The notes under the pieces were generated by a model that did not search any database, was not told where the DNA came from, and was given only the letters and a program-made list of their open reading frames with translations. Source: Streptomyces lydicus (lineage in GTDB: Bacteria; Actinomycetota; Actinomycetes; Streptomycetales; Streptomycetaceae). Taken from it: a stretch of 64,000 bases of DNA. The stretch spans positions 3,100,001 to 3,164,000 of the forward strand of contig NZ_RDTE01000003.1 in the NCBI RefSeq assembly GCF_004125265.1, given 5' to 3'. The stretch's first letter is position 1. Each line of letters opens with the position of its first letter. Made by a program: the position numbers and the translations under genes. This document shows positions 34,857-43,885 of this stretch, one piece after another.

Positions 34857-37442
34857 GTGACGGAGCACCCCACCTCCCACGAATCGCGGCGGTCGGCCTC
34901 GACCGCCGCGCCCTCGGCGTCCCCTGCTCGGGGGCCGGCCGGGACGGCGTCGTTCGGCGCGGTCCCCGACCCGCGCAGCGCCCTGCAGCAGCCCGCCGCG
35001 GCGGGGTTCGCCCCGTCGCCAGGCGCCGGGTTCGCGGTGCGCGGCGGTGACGACATAGGCCTCGCCGGTGTCGCCGTCCCGGCGACGGCCGGTCCGCCGG
35101 CCGGGCCCCACGGCGGTGAGCCGCCCGTGGATCACGGCGCGGCGCGGCGGGACCCGTCGGCGGACGCGGACGGCGCCGCCGCGGGCCACACCGGCGGGCG
35201 CACCAGTGATCACACCGCCGCTCACAGCGGTGGTCATGCCGCCGTACGGGACGTCTCGCTCCCGTACGGGGAGGCATACGGCGACACGTACGGGGAGGTG
35301 GCCATGCCTGCGGGAGGACGGCCGGGCGGGGCAGCGGACGCGGGGCGCGAGACGGCCCGTGCCGGGCGGCGGGTGGCGCAGGGCGCGGTGGGCCGCGCCC
35401 AGGCGCCGGAGCCGGGCGAGGAGCCGCACCACGGGCAGCGCCCGCGGCACGACGGCGAGGGCATCGGGCGGCCGCGGGAGGGCGGCGGCGGACGGCCGCG
35501 CGGCGGCGGGCCGGGCGGGACGGTGCCGGGGCAGGCGCCGGCGCCGCACGGCGGACGCTTCGCCGGCCCGGGCGCTCATGGTGAGGCCGCGCACCCGGCG
35601 GCCGGGGAGGCCACCGCGGCCCCGGTGCCCGGTCCGGGCGGATCTCCGCAGGACCCGCCGGCCGCTCCCCCGGCCCGCTCGGCGCATCCGGGCGAGAGCG
35701 GTGAGGTGGCCGCGGCCCGGCAGGCCGGCGGCGACCGGCTGCGCTTCATCGGGGCGGCGACGCGGCGGATCGCCCGCGGTATCGACCTCGACGAGATCGT
35801 GCTCGGGCTGTGCCGGGCGACGGTGCCGACGTTCGCCGACGCCATCCTGGTCTATCTGCGCGATCCGCTGCCGGTGGGCGACGAACGCCCGACCGGCCCG
35901 GTGGTGCTGCGGCTGCGCCGTACCGACCGGATCCCGGAGGAGCCGGACACCAACGGCGGCCGGCTGCCGGTGCTGCCCGCGCAGCCCGATCTGGGCCCGG
36001 CGATGGGCGGCAGCGCGGCGGAGCTGGCCGAGGTGGAGCCCGGCGGCCCGCTGGCCGAGGTACTGCGGGGCGTACGGCCGCTGTTCGGCGAGGCGCAGGC
36101 GGCACGGACGGCGCTGCCGGAGCTGCTGGGTCCGGATCCGCGGCTGCCCGGCGGCCACCGGGTGATCCTGGCGCCGCTGCGCGGCCGCCGCCGGGTGATC
36201 GGTGCCGCGGTGTTCCTGCGCCGCCCGGACCGCCCGGCGTTCGAGCCGGACGATCTGCTGGTGGCGGCGCAGTTGGCGACGCACACCGCGCTGGGAGTGG
36301 ACAAGGCGGTGCTCTACGGCCGTGAGGCGTACATCGCCGACGCGCTGCAGCGCACCATGCTGCCGGACTCGCTGCCGCAGCCGACCGGGGTCCGGCTGGC
36401 CAGCCGCTATCTGCCGGCCGCGGAGACGGCGCGGGTGGGCGGCGACTGGTACGACGCGATCCCGCTGCCGGGCAGCCGGGTGGCGCTGGTGGTCGGCGAT
36501 GTCATGGGGCACTCGATGACCTCGGCCGCGATCATGGGGCAGCTGCGCACGACCGCGCAGACGCTGGCGGGGCTGGACCTGCCGCCGCAGGAGGTCTTGC
36601 ACCATCTCGACGAGCAGGCCCAGCGGCTGGGCACGGACCGGATGGCGACCTGTATGTACGCGGTGTACGACCCGGTCGCGCACCGGATCACCATCGCCAA
36701 CGCGGGGCATCCGCCGCCGGTGATGCTGCACCGCGGCGGGCGCGCGGAGGTGCTGCGGGTGCCGTCGGGCGCGCCCATCGGCGTCGGCGGGGTGGACTTC
36801 GAGGCGGTGGAGCTGGACGCCCCGGCGGGCGCCACGCTGGTCCTCTATACCGACGGGCTGGTCGAGTCGCGGATCCGGGACGTGTGGACCGGGATCGAGC
36901 AGCTGCGGGAGCGGCTGGCGGAGACGGCCCGGCTGACGGGGCCCAACCCGCCGCCGCTGGAGCCGATGTGTGACGAGGTGCTGGACATGCTGGGCCCCGG
37001 CGACCGCGATGACGACATCGCGCTGCTGGCGGCCCGGTTCGACGGGATCGCGCCGAGCGATGTCGCGTACTGGTATCTGGACCCGAAGGCGCAGACGGCC
37101 GGGCAGGCCCGCAGGCTGGCCCGGCGGGCACTGGCGCGCTGGGGTCTGGAGGAGCTGACCGACCAGCTGGAGCTGCTGGTCAGCGAGGTGGTGACGAATG
37201 CCGTGCGGTACGCGGAGCGGCCGATCACCCTGCGGTTGCTGCGAACGGACGTACTGCGCTGCGAGGTGGGTGACGACGTTCCGCAGCTTCCGCGGCTGCG
37301 CCAGGCCCGGCCGTCGGACGAGGGCGGGCGCGGCCTCTACCTCGTCAACCGGATGGCGCGGCGCTGGGGCGCGACCCGTCTGAGCATGGGAAAGGTCGTC
37401 TGGTTCGAGCTGTCGATGCCGCCGGGGGCGCTGCGCCGCTGA
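34857..37442 (+). CDS. SpoIIE-type PP2C phosphatase with GAF and RsbW-like ATPase domains
   Basis: 861 residues from a GTG at 34857. The first about 290 residues are a low-complexity Gly/Pro/Ala/His linker. A GAF-like sensor domain (about 300-480; RFIGAATRRIARGIDLDEIVLGLCRATVPTFADAILVYL ... ALGVDKAVLYGRE) is followed by the SpoIIE phosphatase (YIADALQRTMLPDSLPQPTGVRLASRYLPAAETARVGGDWYDAIPLPGSRVALVVGDVMGHSMTSAAIMGQLR, with metal Asp residues in GGDWYD and GDVMGH, later DDDIALLAARF). The C-terminal HATPase_c domain has LVSEVVTNAVRYAERPI and DEGGRGLYLVNRMARRWG. Such proteins control anti-anti-sigma partners of stress sigma factors. Hairpin at 37475 downstream. Confidence 0.92.
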   Translation: MTEHPTSHESRRSASTAAPSASPARGPAGTASFGAVPDPRSALQQPAAAGFAPSPGAGFAVRGGDDIGLAGVAVPATAGPPAGPHGGEPPVDHGAARRDPSADADGAAAGHTGGRTSDHTAAHSGGHAAVRDVSLPYGEAYGDTYGEVAMPAGGRPGGAADAGRETARAGRRVAQGAVGRAQAPEPGEEPHHGQRPRHDGEGIGRPREGGGGRPRGGGPGGTVPGQAPAPHGGRFAGPGAHGEAAHPAAGEATAAPVPGPGGSPQDPPAAPPARSAHPGESGEVAAARQAGGDRLRFIGAATRRIARGIDLDEIVLGLCRATVPTFADAILVYLRDPLPVGDERPTGPVVLRLRRTDRIPEEPDTNGGRLPVLPAQPDLGPAMGGSAAELAEVEPGGPLAEVLRGVRPLFGEAQAARTALPELLGPDPRLPGGHRVILAPLRGRRRVIGAAVFLRRPDRPAFEPDDLLVAAQLATHTALGVDKAVLYGREAYIADALQRTMLPDSLPQPTGVRLASRYLPAAETARVGGDWYDAIPLPGSRVALVVGDVMGHSMTSAAIMGQLRTTAQTLAGLDLPPQEVLHHLDEQAQRLGTDRMATCMYAVYDPVAHRITIANAGHPPPVMLHRGGRAEVLRVPSGAPIGVGGVDFEAVELDAPAGATLVLYTDGLVESRIRDVWTGIEQLRERLAETARLTGPNPPPLEPMCDEVLDMLGPGDRDDDIALLAARFDGIAPSDVAYWYLDPKAQTAGQARRLARRALARWGLEELTDQLELLVSEVVTNAVRYAERPITLRLLRTDVLRCEVGDDVPQLPRLRQARPSDEGGRGLYLVNRMARRWGATRLSMGKVVWFELSMPPGALRR

Positions 37443-37474
37443 CGCCGGGCGGGCACCGGCCGCCTGTCCCATAT

Positions 37475-37508
37475 GTTGGACCCCGTCTGAGATCGGACGG
37501 GGTCCAAC
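37475..37508 (+). terminator. Hairpin terminator of the SpoIIE phosphatase gene
   Basis: A perfect 13-base-pair stem (GTTGGACCCCGTC and complement) with an eight-base loop, followed by TCTTGCC. It separates the phosphatase from katA. Confidence 0.85.
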
Positions 37509-37625
37509 TCTTGCCGACGTGCCGTCGGGGTAGTTGACTGCTTGGGTGGATGTAAGGGACTGACTCGCCCAATTCGGGACTGACCGACCCCTACTCCCCG
37601 TCGTCGAAACAGGAGGCATTCCTCC

Positions 37626-39089
37626 ATGTCCAGCACCGCGCACCACGTCCCGCGCACGACGAACAACGCCGGCATTCCGGTGGAGAGCGACGAACACTCG
37701 CTCACAGTGAGTCCGGACGGCCCCATCCTGCTCCAGGACCACTACCTCATCGAGAAGATGGCCCAGTTCAACCGCGAACGGGTCCCCGAACGGGTGGTAC
37801 ACGCCAAGGGCGCCGGCGCCTACGGCTTCTTCCAGGTCACCAACGACGTCAGCCAGTTCACCAAGGCGGATCTCTTCCAGCCGGGCAAGACCACCGAGAT
37901 GCTGGCCCGCTTCTCGACCGTCGCGGGCGAGCAGGGCTCCCCCGACACCTGGCGCGACCCCCGCGGCTTCGCCCTGAAGTTCTACACCGAGGACGGCAAC
38001 TACGACCTGGTGGGCAACAACACCCCGGTCTTCTTCGTCCGTGACACGATCAAGTTCCAGGACTTCATCCGCTCGCAGAAGCGCCGCCCGGACAACGGGA
38101 TGCGCGACAACGACATGCAGTGGGACTTCTGGACGCTGTCGCCGGAGTCCGCCCACCAGGTCACCTGGCTGATGGGCGACCGCGGCATTCCCAAGACCTA
38201 CCGCCACATGAACGGCTACGGCTCGCACACCTACATGTGGGTCAACGCCGGCGGCGAGAGGTTCTGGATCAAGTACCACTTCAAGACCGACCAGGGCATC
38301 GACTTCCTCACCCAGGAGGACGCGGACCGGATCGCCGGCGAGGACGGCGACTACCACCGCCGTGATCTGTTCGAGGCCATCGACGGCGGCAACGCCCCGT
38401 CGTGGACGCTGTACGTACAGGTCATGCCGTTCGCGGACGCCCCGGACTACCGGTTCAACCCGTTCGATCTGACCAAGGTGTGGCCGCACGGCGACTACCC
38501 GCTGATCGAGGTCGGGCGGATGACGCTCAACAAGAACCCCGAGGACTACTTCATCCACATCGAGCAGGCGGCGTTCGAACCGTCCAACATGGTGCCGGGC
38601 GTCGGCCCGTCGCCGGACAAGATGCTGCTGGGCCGGCTGTTCTCGTACGCGGACACCCACCGCTACCGCATCGGCCCGAACTACGCGCAGTTGCCGCCCA
38701 ACCGGCCGCACGTGCCCGCCCATTCGTACGCGAAGGACGGCCCGATGCGGTTTGAGCCGTCCCGGGCGGCCCGGCCCTACGCCCCGAACAGCTACGGCGG
38801 CCCGGCGGCGGACACCCTGCGCTACGGGGAGCCCGCGGGCTGGGAGACCGGCGGCCAGATGGTCCGCGAGGCCTACACGCTGCGCCGTGACGACGACGAC
38901 TTCGGCCAGCCGGGCACCATGGTCCGCCAGGTCCTCGACGACGCGGCCCGCGACCGGCTCGTCGGCAATGTCTCCGGCCATCTGCTGAACGGCGTCAGCC
39001 GCCCGGTGCTGGACCGCGCGCTGCAGTACTGGCGCAACATCGACAAGAACGTGGGCGACCGGATCGCCCACAAGGTGAACGGCGGCTGA
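37626..39089 (+). CDS. katA: Monofunctional haem catalase (clade 3, small subunit)
   Basis: 487 residues; removes hydrogen peroxide in the cytoplasm. The distal haem His is His59 in RVVHAKGAGAYG, with Asn132 in GNNTPVFFVRD. The proximal haem ligand is Tyr341 in RLFSYADTHRYRIG. NADPH-binding and core motifs (STVAGEQGSPDTWRDPRGFALKFYTEDGNYD) are intact. Length and the absence of a flavodoxin-like C-terminal domain place it in the small-subunit group. A Fur-like catR gene, which controls the homologue in S. coelicolor, is not adjacent. AGGAGG lies nine bases before the start. Confidence 0.96.
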   Translation: MSSTAHHVPRTTNNAGIPVESDEHSLTVSPDGPILLQDHYLIEKMAQFNRERVPERVVHAKGAGAYGFFQVTNDVSQFTKADLFQPGKTTEMLARFSTVAGEQGSPDTWRDPRGFALKFYTEDGNYDLVGNNTPVFFVRDTIKFQDFIRSQKRRPDNGMRDNDMQWDFWTLSPESAHQVTWLMGDRGIPKTYRHMNGYGSHTYMWVNAGGERFWIKYHFKTDQGIDFLTQEDADRIAGEDGDYHRRDLFEAIDGGNAPSWTLYVQVMPFADAPDYRFNPFDLTKVWPHGDYPLIEVGRMTLNKNPEDYFIHIEQAAFEPSNMVPGVGPSPDKMLLGRLFSYADTHRYRIGPNYAQLPPNRPHVPAHSYAKDGPMRFEPSRAARPYAPNSYGGPAADTLRYGEPAGWETGGQMVREAYTLRRDDDDFGQPGTMVRQVLDDAARDRLVGNVSGHLLNGVSRPVLDRALQYWRNIDKNVGDRIAHKVNGG

Positions 39090-39116
39090 GGAACCACCGC
39101 TCCCTCGCAGCAGCAC

Positions 39117-39141
39117 GGCCCCCGCCGGTGAGGCGGGGGCC
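39117..39141. terminator. Bidirectional hairpin between katA and the PBP gene
   Basis: A perfect ten-base-pair stem (GGCCCCCGCC and complement) with a five-base loop between convergent genes. Confidence 0.75.
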
Positions 39142-39166
39142 GCGCTGTCGTGCGTACGGACCGGCG

Positions 39167-41452
39167 TCAGCCGAAGCCGGGCAGGCTGTCGGGCTTGTTG
39201 CCGCCGCCGTCGTTCCCGGTGCCGCCGGCGGGGTTGCCGTCGCCGCCGGCACCGCCGGCACCGCCGCCGCCGTCCGCCCCGCCACCCGGCGAGCCGGAGT
39301 TGGACGGGACGGGCGGGCTCGGCAGTCCGCTGTGGCTCGGGGAAGGCGGCGCGCTCGGCTTCGACGGGGTCGACGAGGGCGAACCGCTCGGCGTCTTGGA
39401 CGGGCTCGGGCTGGACGACGGCGTGTGGGTCGGCGTCGGGGTGGGGGTCGGGGGTACCCCGGCGCCCAGGTCGGTCTCCAGGTCGAAGTCCTCGCCGGTG
39501 TTGCCGTTCAGCGCCGCCTCGGTGTAGTCGGCCCACACCCGGGCCGGGTAGGCGCCGCCGTTGACCCGGCCGTGGCCACCCGCGTTCTTGAGGGTGACCT
39601 GCCGGCCGCCGTTGGGTGACTCGCCGAACATGCCGACGGCGGTGACCAGCTTGGGCGTGTAGCCCACGAACCACGCCGACTTGTCGTCGTCGGAGGTGCC
39701 GGTCTTGCCGGCCGCCTTGTAAGCGGTGTTCTTCACGGACTCCGAGGCGGTGCCGTCGTTGACCACACCCGTCAGTACGGAGGTGACGGTGTCGGCGGTC
39801 TTGCGGCTGAGCACCTGATCGCCGATCGGGTCCTTCAGCGGGACCTTCGTCTCGACCCCGTTGACGCTGTGCGTGGCCTGGGTGACCAGCGTCGGGGTGA
39901 CCTTCCTGCCGTGGTTGTCGAGGGTGGCGTAGGCGCCGGCCATCTGGAGCGGGCTGGCGCCCATGGTGCCCAGGGTCATGGCGGGCTTGACGTCCATCGT
40001 GTCGGCCATGCCGAGGCTGACCGCGGTCTGCTTGACCTTGTCCAGGCCGGCATCTGCACCCATCTGCGCGAAGACGGCATTGACGGAGTTGTTGGTCGCC
40101 GTCTGGACGCTGATCTTCCCGTACTCGCGCTCGTCCTCGTTGGGCGGTGCGAAGGGGATGGTGCCGCCGACGACCGGACGGCGGTTACGGCCGTCGTAGA
40201 TCGTGTTCGGGGTGATCGGGGTGCCGTCCTGGGTGACCGCGTTGTTCTCCATCGCGGAGGCCAGGATCAGCGGCTTGAAGGTGGAGGCGGCCTGGTAGTC
40301 GCTGCGGGTGGCGTTGTTCCGGTAGTGCTTGGGCGGGCCCTCGCCGCCGTACATCGCCACGATGTGCCCCGTCTTGGGGTCCACCGAGGTGGCGCCGAGC
40401 TGGGCGTCCGCGTCGACCTTGCGCTTCTTGGGGTCGAGGTCGGCCAGCAGCTTGCGCTTGACGGACGCCTCCAGCGCCTTCTGCTTCTTCTTGTCGATGC
40501 CGACGGTGACCGTCCAGCCGCCGGCCGCGAACTGCTTCTCGTCGACGCCCTGGGCGAAGAGCTCCTGCTTGGCCTGCTCGACGAGGTAGTTGGTCTGGCC
40601 GCTCACGCCGCTCAGCGGCTTGGGGTCCTTCGGCCGCTGGAAGGTCTGCTTGCGGCGGTCCTCCGGGGAGAGCCACTTCATCTCGACCATGTTGTCGAGG
40701 GTGTAGGCCCAGCGCTCCTGGACCCGCTTCTTGCCGGCGTCGGTCGCCAGGGTCCAGTCGTACTGGTTCGGGGCCTGGAGCAGCGAGGCCAGGTAGGCGC
40801 CCTGCGAGACGGTGAGCTTGTCGACGTCCACGCCGTAGTAGGCCTGGGCGGCGGCCTGGATGCCGTAGGCGCCGCGGCCGTAGTAGCTGGTGTTGATGTA
40901 GCCGGCGAGGATGTTGTCCTTGCTGAACTTGTTGTCCACCTTGAGCGAGATGACGATCTCCTGGAGCTTGCGGGAAACCGTCTGCTCCTGGCTCAGGTAG
41001 TAGTTCTTGACGTACTGCTGGGTGATCGTCGAACCACCCTGCTTGCCGCGGCCCATCACCGTGTTGAAGATGCCGCGCATGGTGCCCATCAGGTCGACAC
41101 CGGAGTCGTGGTAGAAGTTCTTGTTCTCCGCGGCGACGAAGGTGCGCTGCACGTCCTTGGGTATCCGGGTGAGCGGGACGTTCTCCCGGTTGCGCAGACC
41201 CGTACGCGCCATGACCTTGCCGTCGGCGTACTTGTAGACGTTGCTCTGCAGCTTGGCTTCGTTGTTGCCCTTGGGTATGTCCACGTACAGATACAGGCCG
41301 ATGAAGCCGAGGATGCCCAGGAGGCAGACCCCGAGGAAGGCTCCGAGGAGCTTCTTCCAGGTGAAGAAGCGGCGTATGCCGGACTTCTTGTCCTTCGTTC
41401 TGGCCCGGCGGGCGCTTCCTTGTCGCGCCCGTCTCGCGTCCGCTCGGCCCAT
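39167..41452 (-). CDS. Class A penicillin-binding protein (glycosyltransferase-transpeptidase)
   Basis: 761 residues from an ATG at 41452. A basic N-terminus and one membrane anchor (KKLLGAFLGVCLLGILGFIGLYLYVDI) are followed by the GT51 domain (RTFVAAENKNFYHDSGVDLMGTMRGIFN, catalytic Glu in AAENKNFY; GGSTITQQYVKNYYLS) and the transpeptidase with active-site STFK at 390-393, TNNSVNAVF and AGKTGTSDD. The tail after about residue 650 is Pro/Ser/Thr-rich then Gly-rich (TPTPTPTHTPSSSPSPSK...), typical of surface-exposed Streptomyces PBPs. It polymerises and crosslinks peptidoglycan outside the membrane. The start lacks a strong ribosome site. Confidence 0.94.
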   Translation of the reverse strand: MGRADARRARQGSARRARTKDKKSGIRRFFTWKKLLGAFLGVCLLGILGFIGLYLYVDIPKGNNEAKLQSNVYKYADGKVMARTGLRNRENVPLTRIPKDVQRTFVAAENKNFYHDSGVDLMGTMRGIFNTVMGRGKQGGSTITQQYVKNYYLSQEQTVSRKLQEIVISLKVDNKFSKDNILAGYINTSYYGRGAYGIQAAAQAYYGVDVDKLTVSQGAYLASLLQAPNQYDWTLATDAGKKRVQERWAYTLDNMVEMKWLSPEDRRKQTFQRPKDPKPLSGVSGQTNYLVEQAKQELFAQGVDEKQFAAGGWTVTVGIDKKKQKALEASVKRKLLADLDPKKRKVDADAQLGATSVDPKTGHIVAMYGGEGPPKHYRNNATRSDYQAASTFKPLILASAMENNAVTQDGTPITPNTIYDGRNRRPVVGGTIPFAPPNEDEREYGKISVQTATNNSVNAVFAQMGADAGLDKVKQTAVSLGMADTMDVKPAMTLGTMGASPLQMAGAYATLDNHGRKVTPTLVTQATHSVNGVETKVPLKDPIGDQVLSRKTADTVTSVLTGVVNDGTASESVKNTAYKAAGKTGTSDDDKSAWFVGYTPKLVTAVGMFGESPNGGRQVTLKNAGGHGRVNGGAYPARVWADYTEAALNGNTGEDFDLETDLGAGVPPTPTPTPTHTPSSSPSPSKTPSGSPSSTPSKPSAPPSPSHSGLPSPPVPSNSGSPGGGADGGGGAGGAGGDGNPAGGTGNDGGGNKPDSLPGFG

Positions 41453-41760
41453 CGCTTCAGCAACTCCAGTCGTTCCGCCCCCAGCTAACTCAGCTGTTGA
41501 AGCTAACACCGCATCTGTCAACAAATACTCATCGATCAAGGCTTTTCCCGACGTGACAAACAGCACCCGGCGCGGGGGAACCAAGGGGTGGGCTTTGTGC
41601 GTCACCCGGGCCTCACCTGGGGTCTTACTGCCGGAGGAACCTTCCACAGCCACTGGACAGCCCGTCCGTCGCGGCATTAAAGTGATATCAGTTTGCTAGA
41701 TCAGTGACATCATCCATTGCGGCGGACATCACGTACCGCATGGGGAGAAACGGGGATTCC
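41453..41760. other. Divergent promoter region between PBP and SPFH genes
   Basis: 308 bases, AT-richer than surroundings. TTGACA occurs on the minus strand (41521-41516) facing the PBP gene. The stretch TTAAAGTGATATCAGTTTGC near 41679-41698 precedes the SPFH gene and contains the palindrome GATATC. No small gene was recognised. Confidence 0.45.
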
Positions 41761-42732
41761 ATGTCCGATCAGACAGCCACCGACCGCACCACCGGGCCCG
41801 GCGCCGACCTCGACGTCGACGCTCCCGAGATGCCCCGCCCACAGGTCCGCGAGGTCCCGGCGCACAGCATTGCGGGCGGCCTCGCCCTGCTGCTGACCGT
41901 GCTCGGCGTGGCGCTGGGCATCGCCATGATCGTCGTCGGCGGGATCCTCAGCGACGGGGGCGACAAGGCGGTGGGGGCGCCGATGATCATCGTCGGCGTC
42001 GCGCTGCTGCTCGGCTCGTTCTTCTGCATGACCGGGGTGAAGATGGTCGCCCCCGGCGAGGCCCGGGTCATCCAGCTCTTCGGACGGTACGTCGGCACCA
42101 TCCGCACGGACGGCCTGCGCTGGGTCAACCCGCTCACCACCGCTCAGAAGATCTCCACCCGGGTGCGCAACCACGAGACCGCGGTCCTCAAGGTCAACGA
42201 CGCCTACGGCAACCCGATCGAGCTGGCCTCGATCGTGGTCTGGCAGGTCGAGGACACCGCCCAGGCGCTCTTCGAGGTGGACGACTTCCTGGAGTTCGTC
42301 GCCACCCAGACCGAGGCGGCCGTCCGGCACATCGCCATCGAGTACCCCTATGACGCACACGACGAGAACGCCCTGTCGCTGCGCGGCAACGCCGAGGAGA
42401 TCACCGAGAAGCTCGCCCTGGAGCTGACCGCACGGGTACAGGCCGCCGGCGTACGGATCATCGAGTCCCGCTTCAGCCACCTCGCGTACGCTCCCGAGAT
42501 CGCCTCCGCGATGCTCCAGCGCCAGCAGGCCGGCGCGGTGGTCGCGGCCCGCCAACAGATCGTCGAGGGCGCGGTCGGCATGGTCGAGCAGGCGCTGGAC
42601 CGGATCAGCGAGCAGGGCATCGTCGAGCTGGACGAGGAACGGAAGGCGGCCATGGTGAGCAATCTGATGGTGGTGCTGTGCGGCGACCGGGCCGCCCAGC
42701 CGGTTCTGAACACGGGTTCCCTCTACCAGTGA
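41761..42732 (+). CDS. SPFH/Band 7 (stomatin-prohibitin-like) membrane protein
   Basis: 323 residues from an ATG at 41761 with GGGGA five bases upstream; an in-frame ATG at 41740 is possible. Two hydrophobic segments near the N-terminus (SIAGGLALLLTVLGVALGIAMIVVGGIL and GAPMIIVGVALLLGSFFCMTG) are followed by the Band 7 domain: MVAPGEARVIQLFGRYVGTIRTDGLRWVNPLTTAQKISTRVRNHE, then coiled-coil EITEKLALELTARVQAAGVRIIESRFSHLAYAPEIASAMLQRQQA. Such proteins form oligomeric membrane scaffolds; the exact role here is unknown. The DNA-binding gene downstream lies 64 bases away. Confidence 0.93.
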   Translation: MSDQTATDRTTGPGADLDVDAPEMPRPQVREVPAHSIAGGLALLLTVLGVALGIAMIVVGGILSDGGDKAVGAPMIIVGVALLLGSFFCMTGVKMVAPGEARVIQLFGRYVGTIRTDGLRWVNPLTTAQKISTRVRNHETAVLKVNDAYGNPIELASIVVWQVEDTAQALFEVDDFLEFVATQTEAAVRHIAIEYPYDAHDENALSLRGNAEEITEKLALELTARVQAAGVRIIESRFSHLAYAPEIASAMLQRQQAGAVVAARQQIVEGAVGMVEQALDRISEQGIVELDEERKAAMVSNLMVVLCGDRAAQPVLNTGSLYQ

Positions 42733-42796
42733 GCGGGCGAGCCATGGAGGGGTGCACGCCGGGCGAAGGCGAGGCCGGACGAGGTGAGGCTTCGGC

Positions 42797-43063
42797 ATGA
42801 GCACCGACGCCCCCGAGGGGCCCGGCGACGGGAGCGGGCGGACCCCCGCGCGACGGCCGCAGCAGCGCAAGCAGGTACTGCTGCGGCTGGACCCCGCGGT
42901 CCATGACGCGCTGGCACGCTGGGCCGCCGACGAGCTGCGCAGCGCCAATTCCCAGATCGAGTTCCTGCTGCGCAAGGCGCTGTCGGAGGCCGGGCGGCTG
43001 CCCCGCGGGGCGGGGGAGATTCCGCGGCGCGGGCGGCCGCCCAAGGAACACAAGGGCGACTGA
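42797..43063 (+). CDS. Ribbon-helix-helix (Arc-like) DNA-binding protein
   Basis: 88 residues. QQRKQVLLRLDPAVHDALARWAADELRSANSQIEFLLRKALSEAGR is an Arc/MetJ-type ribbon-helix-helix with the LRLDP strand and two helices. A basic Pro-rich tail (RRGRPPKEHKGD) may add DNA contacts. It follows the SPFH gene on the same strand and probably belongs to the same transcript, as in other Streptomyces from memory. The target is unknown. Confidence 0.85.
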   Translation: MSTDAPEGPGDGSGRTPARRPQQRKQVLLRLDPAVHDALARWAADELRSANSQIEFLLRKALSEAGRLPRGAGEIPRRGRPPKEHKGD

Positions 43064-43159
43064 CGGAACGCAAGGACGGCTGCGGGGCGGCTCTGGGGAG
43101 ACAGCCCGGAGTTCACCCCGGCGCGTCTCCGGGCGCACCCGGCACGTCCCCGGGCGCAC

Positions 43160-43280
43160 CCGCCGCGGGACGGGGACCGGCCACGGGACGGAGACCGGCC
43201 ACGGGACGGGGGACCAACCGCGAGACGGAGGACCCGCCGCGTCCCCCGCCATTGCACCGCGTCCCCCGCCATTGCACCGC
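43160..43280. repeat. Short GC-rich tandem repeats upstream of the PadR operon
   Basis: An 18-base unit built on GGGACGGGGACCGGCCAC is repeated with changes between about 43167 and 43212. A 20-base unit is perfectly doubled at 43241-43260 and 43261-43280. No gene is present between 43064 and 43360. Confidence 0.75.
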
Positions 43281-43310
43281 GCACCCCGCCGTTCAGCTGC
43301 GCCCTCCGCT

Positions 43311-43325
43311 ATACCGCACGCGTAT
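43311..43325. promoter_or_regulatory. Candidate PadR operator
   Basis: ATAC-N7-GTAT (43311-43325) lies 36-50 bases before the PadR start and resembles dyads bound by PadR-family repressors. TAAAGT at 43348-43353 ends seven bases before the ATG, a possible -10 box of a leaderless transcript, so a bound repressor would cover the -35 region. Confidence 0.5.
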
Positions 43326-43360
43326 ACACCGGCGATACACCCACGAGTAAAGTAGCCCGC

Positions 43361-43885
43361 ATGTCAATCGGTCATACGCTGCTGGGCCTCCTGGAGTCCG
43401 GCCCCCGCCATGGCTACGACCTCAAGCGGGCCTTCGACGAACGCTTCGGCCAGGACCGCCCGCTGCACTACGGGCAGGTCTACTCCACGATGTCCCGGCT
43501 GCTGAAGAACGGCCTGGTCGAGGTGGACGCCGTGGAGGCCGGGGCGGGCCCGGAGCGCAAGCGGTATGCGATCACGGACGCCGGGATCACCGATGTCGCC
43601 CAGTGGCTGGCCCGCCCGGAGAAGCCCGAGCCGTACCTCCAGTCGACGCTCTACACCAAGGTCGTCCTGGCCCTGATGACCGGTCGCAACGCCGCCGAAC
43701 TACTGGACTCCCAGCGCGCCGAGCATCTGCGGCTGATGCGCGGACTGACCGAGCGCAAGCGCACCGGCGACCTCGCCGACCAGTTGATCTGCGACCATGC
43801 GCTGTTCCATCTCGAAGCCGATCTGCGCTGGCTGGAGCTGACCGCCGCCCGGCTCGACAAGCTGGCCGAAGCGGTCCGTGCATGA
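43361..43885 (+). CDS. PadR-family repressor of the adjacent ABC transporter
   Basis: 174 residues. The winged helix is HTLLGLLESGPRHGYDLKRAFDERFGQDRPLHYGQVYSTMSRLLKNGLVEVDAVEAGAGPERKRYAITDAG. The C-terminal helical Vir-type domain (LYTKVVLALMTGRNAAELLDSQRAEHLRLMRGLTERKRTGDLADQLICDHALFHLEADLRWLELTAARLD) mediates dimerisation. The stop overlaps the ATPase start as ATGA, so it is in one operon with the transporter and likely represses it until an envelope-active compound is present. Confidence 0.9.
   Translation: MSIGHTLLGLLESGPRHGYDLKRAFDERFGQDRPLHYGQVYSTMSRLLKNGLVEVDAVEAGAGPERKRYAITDAGITDVAQWLARPEKPEPYLQSTLYTKVVLALMTGRNAAELLDSQRAEHLRLMRGLTERKRTGDLADQLICDHALFHLEADLRWLELTAARLDKLAEAVRA

Noticed and set aside
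34533..39674. A minus-strand open frame of 1713 codons opposite the phosphatase and katA genes
   Set aside because: It covers three genes with clear motifs on the plus strand; its product is Arg/Pro/His/Gln-rich and matches nothing.
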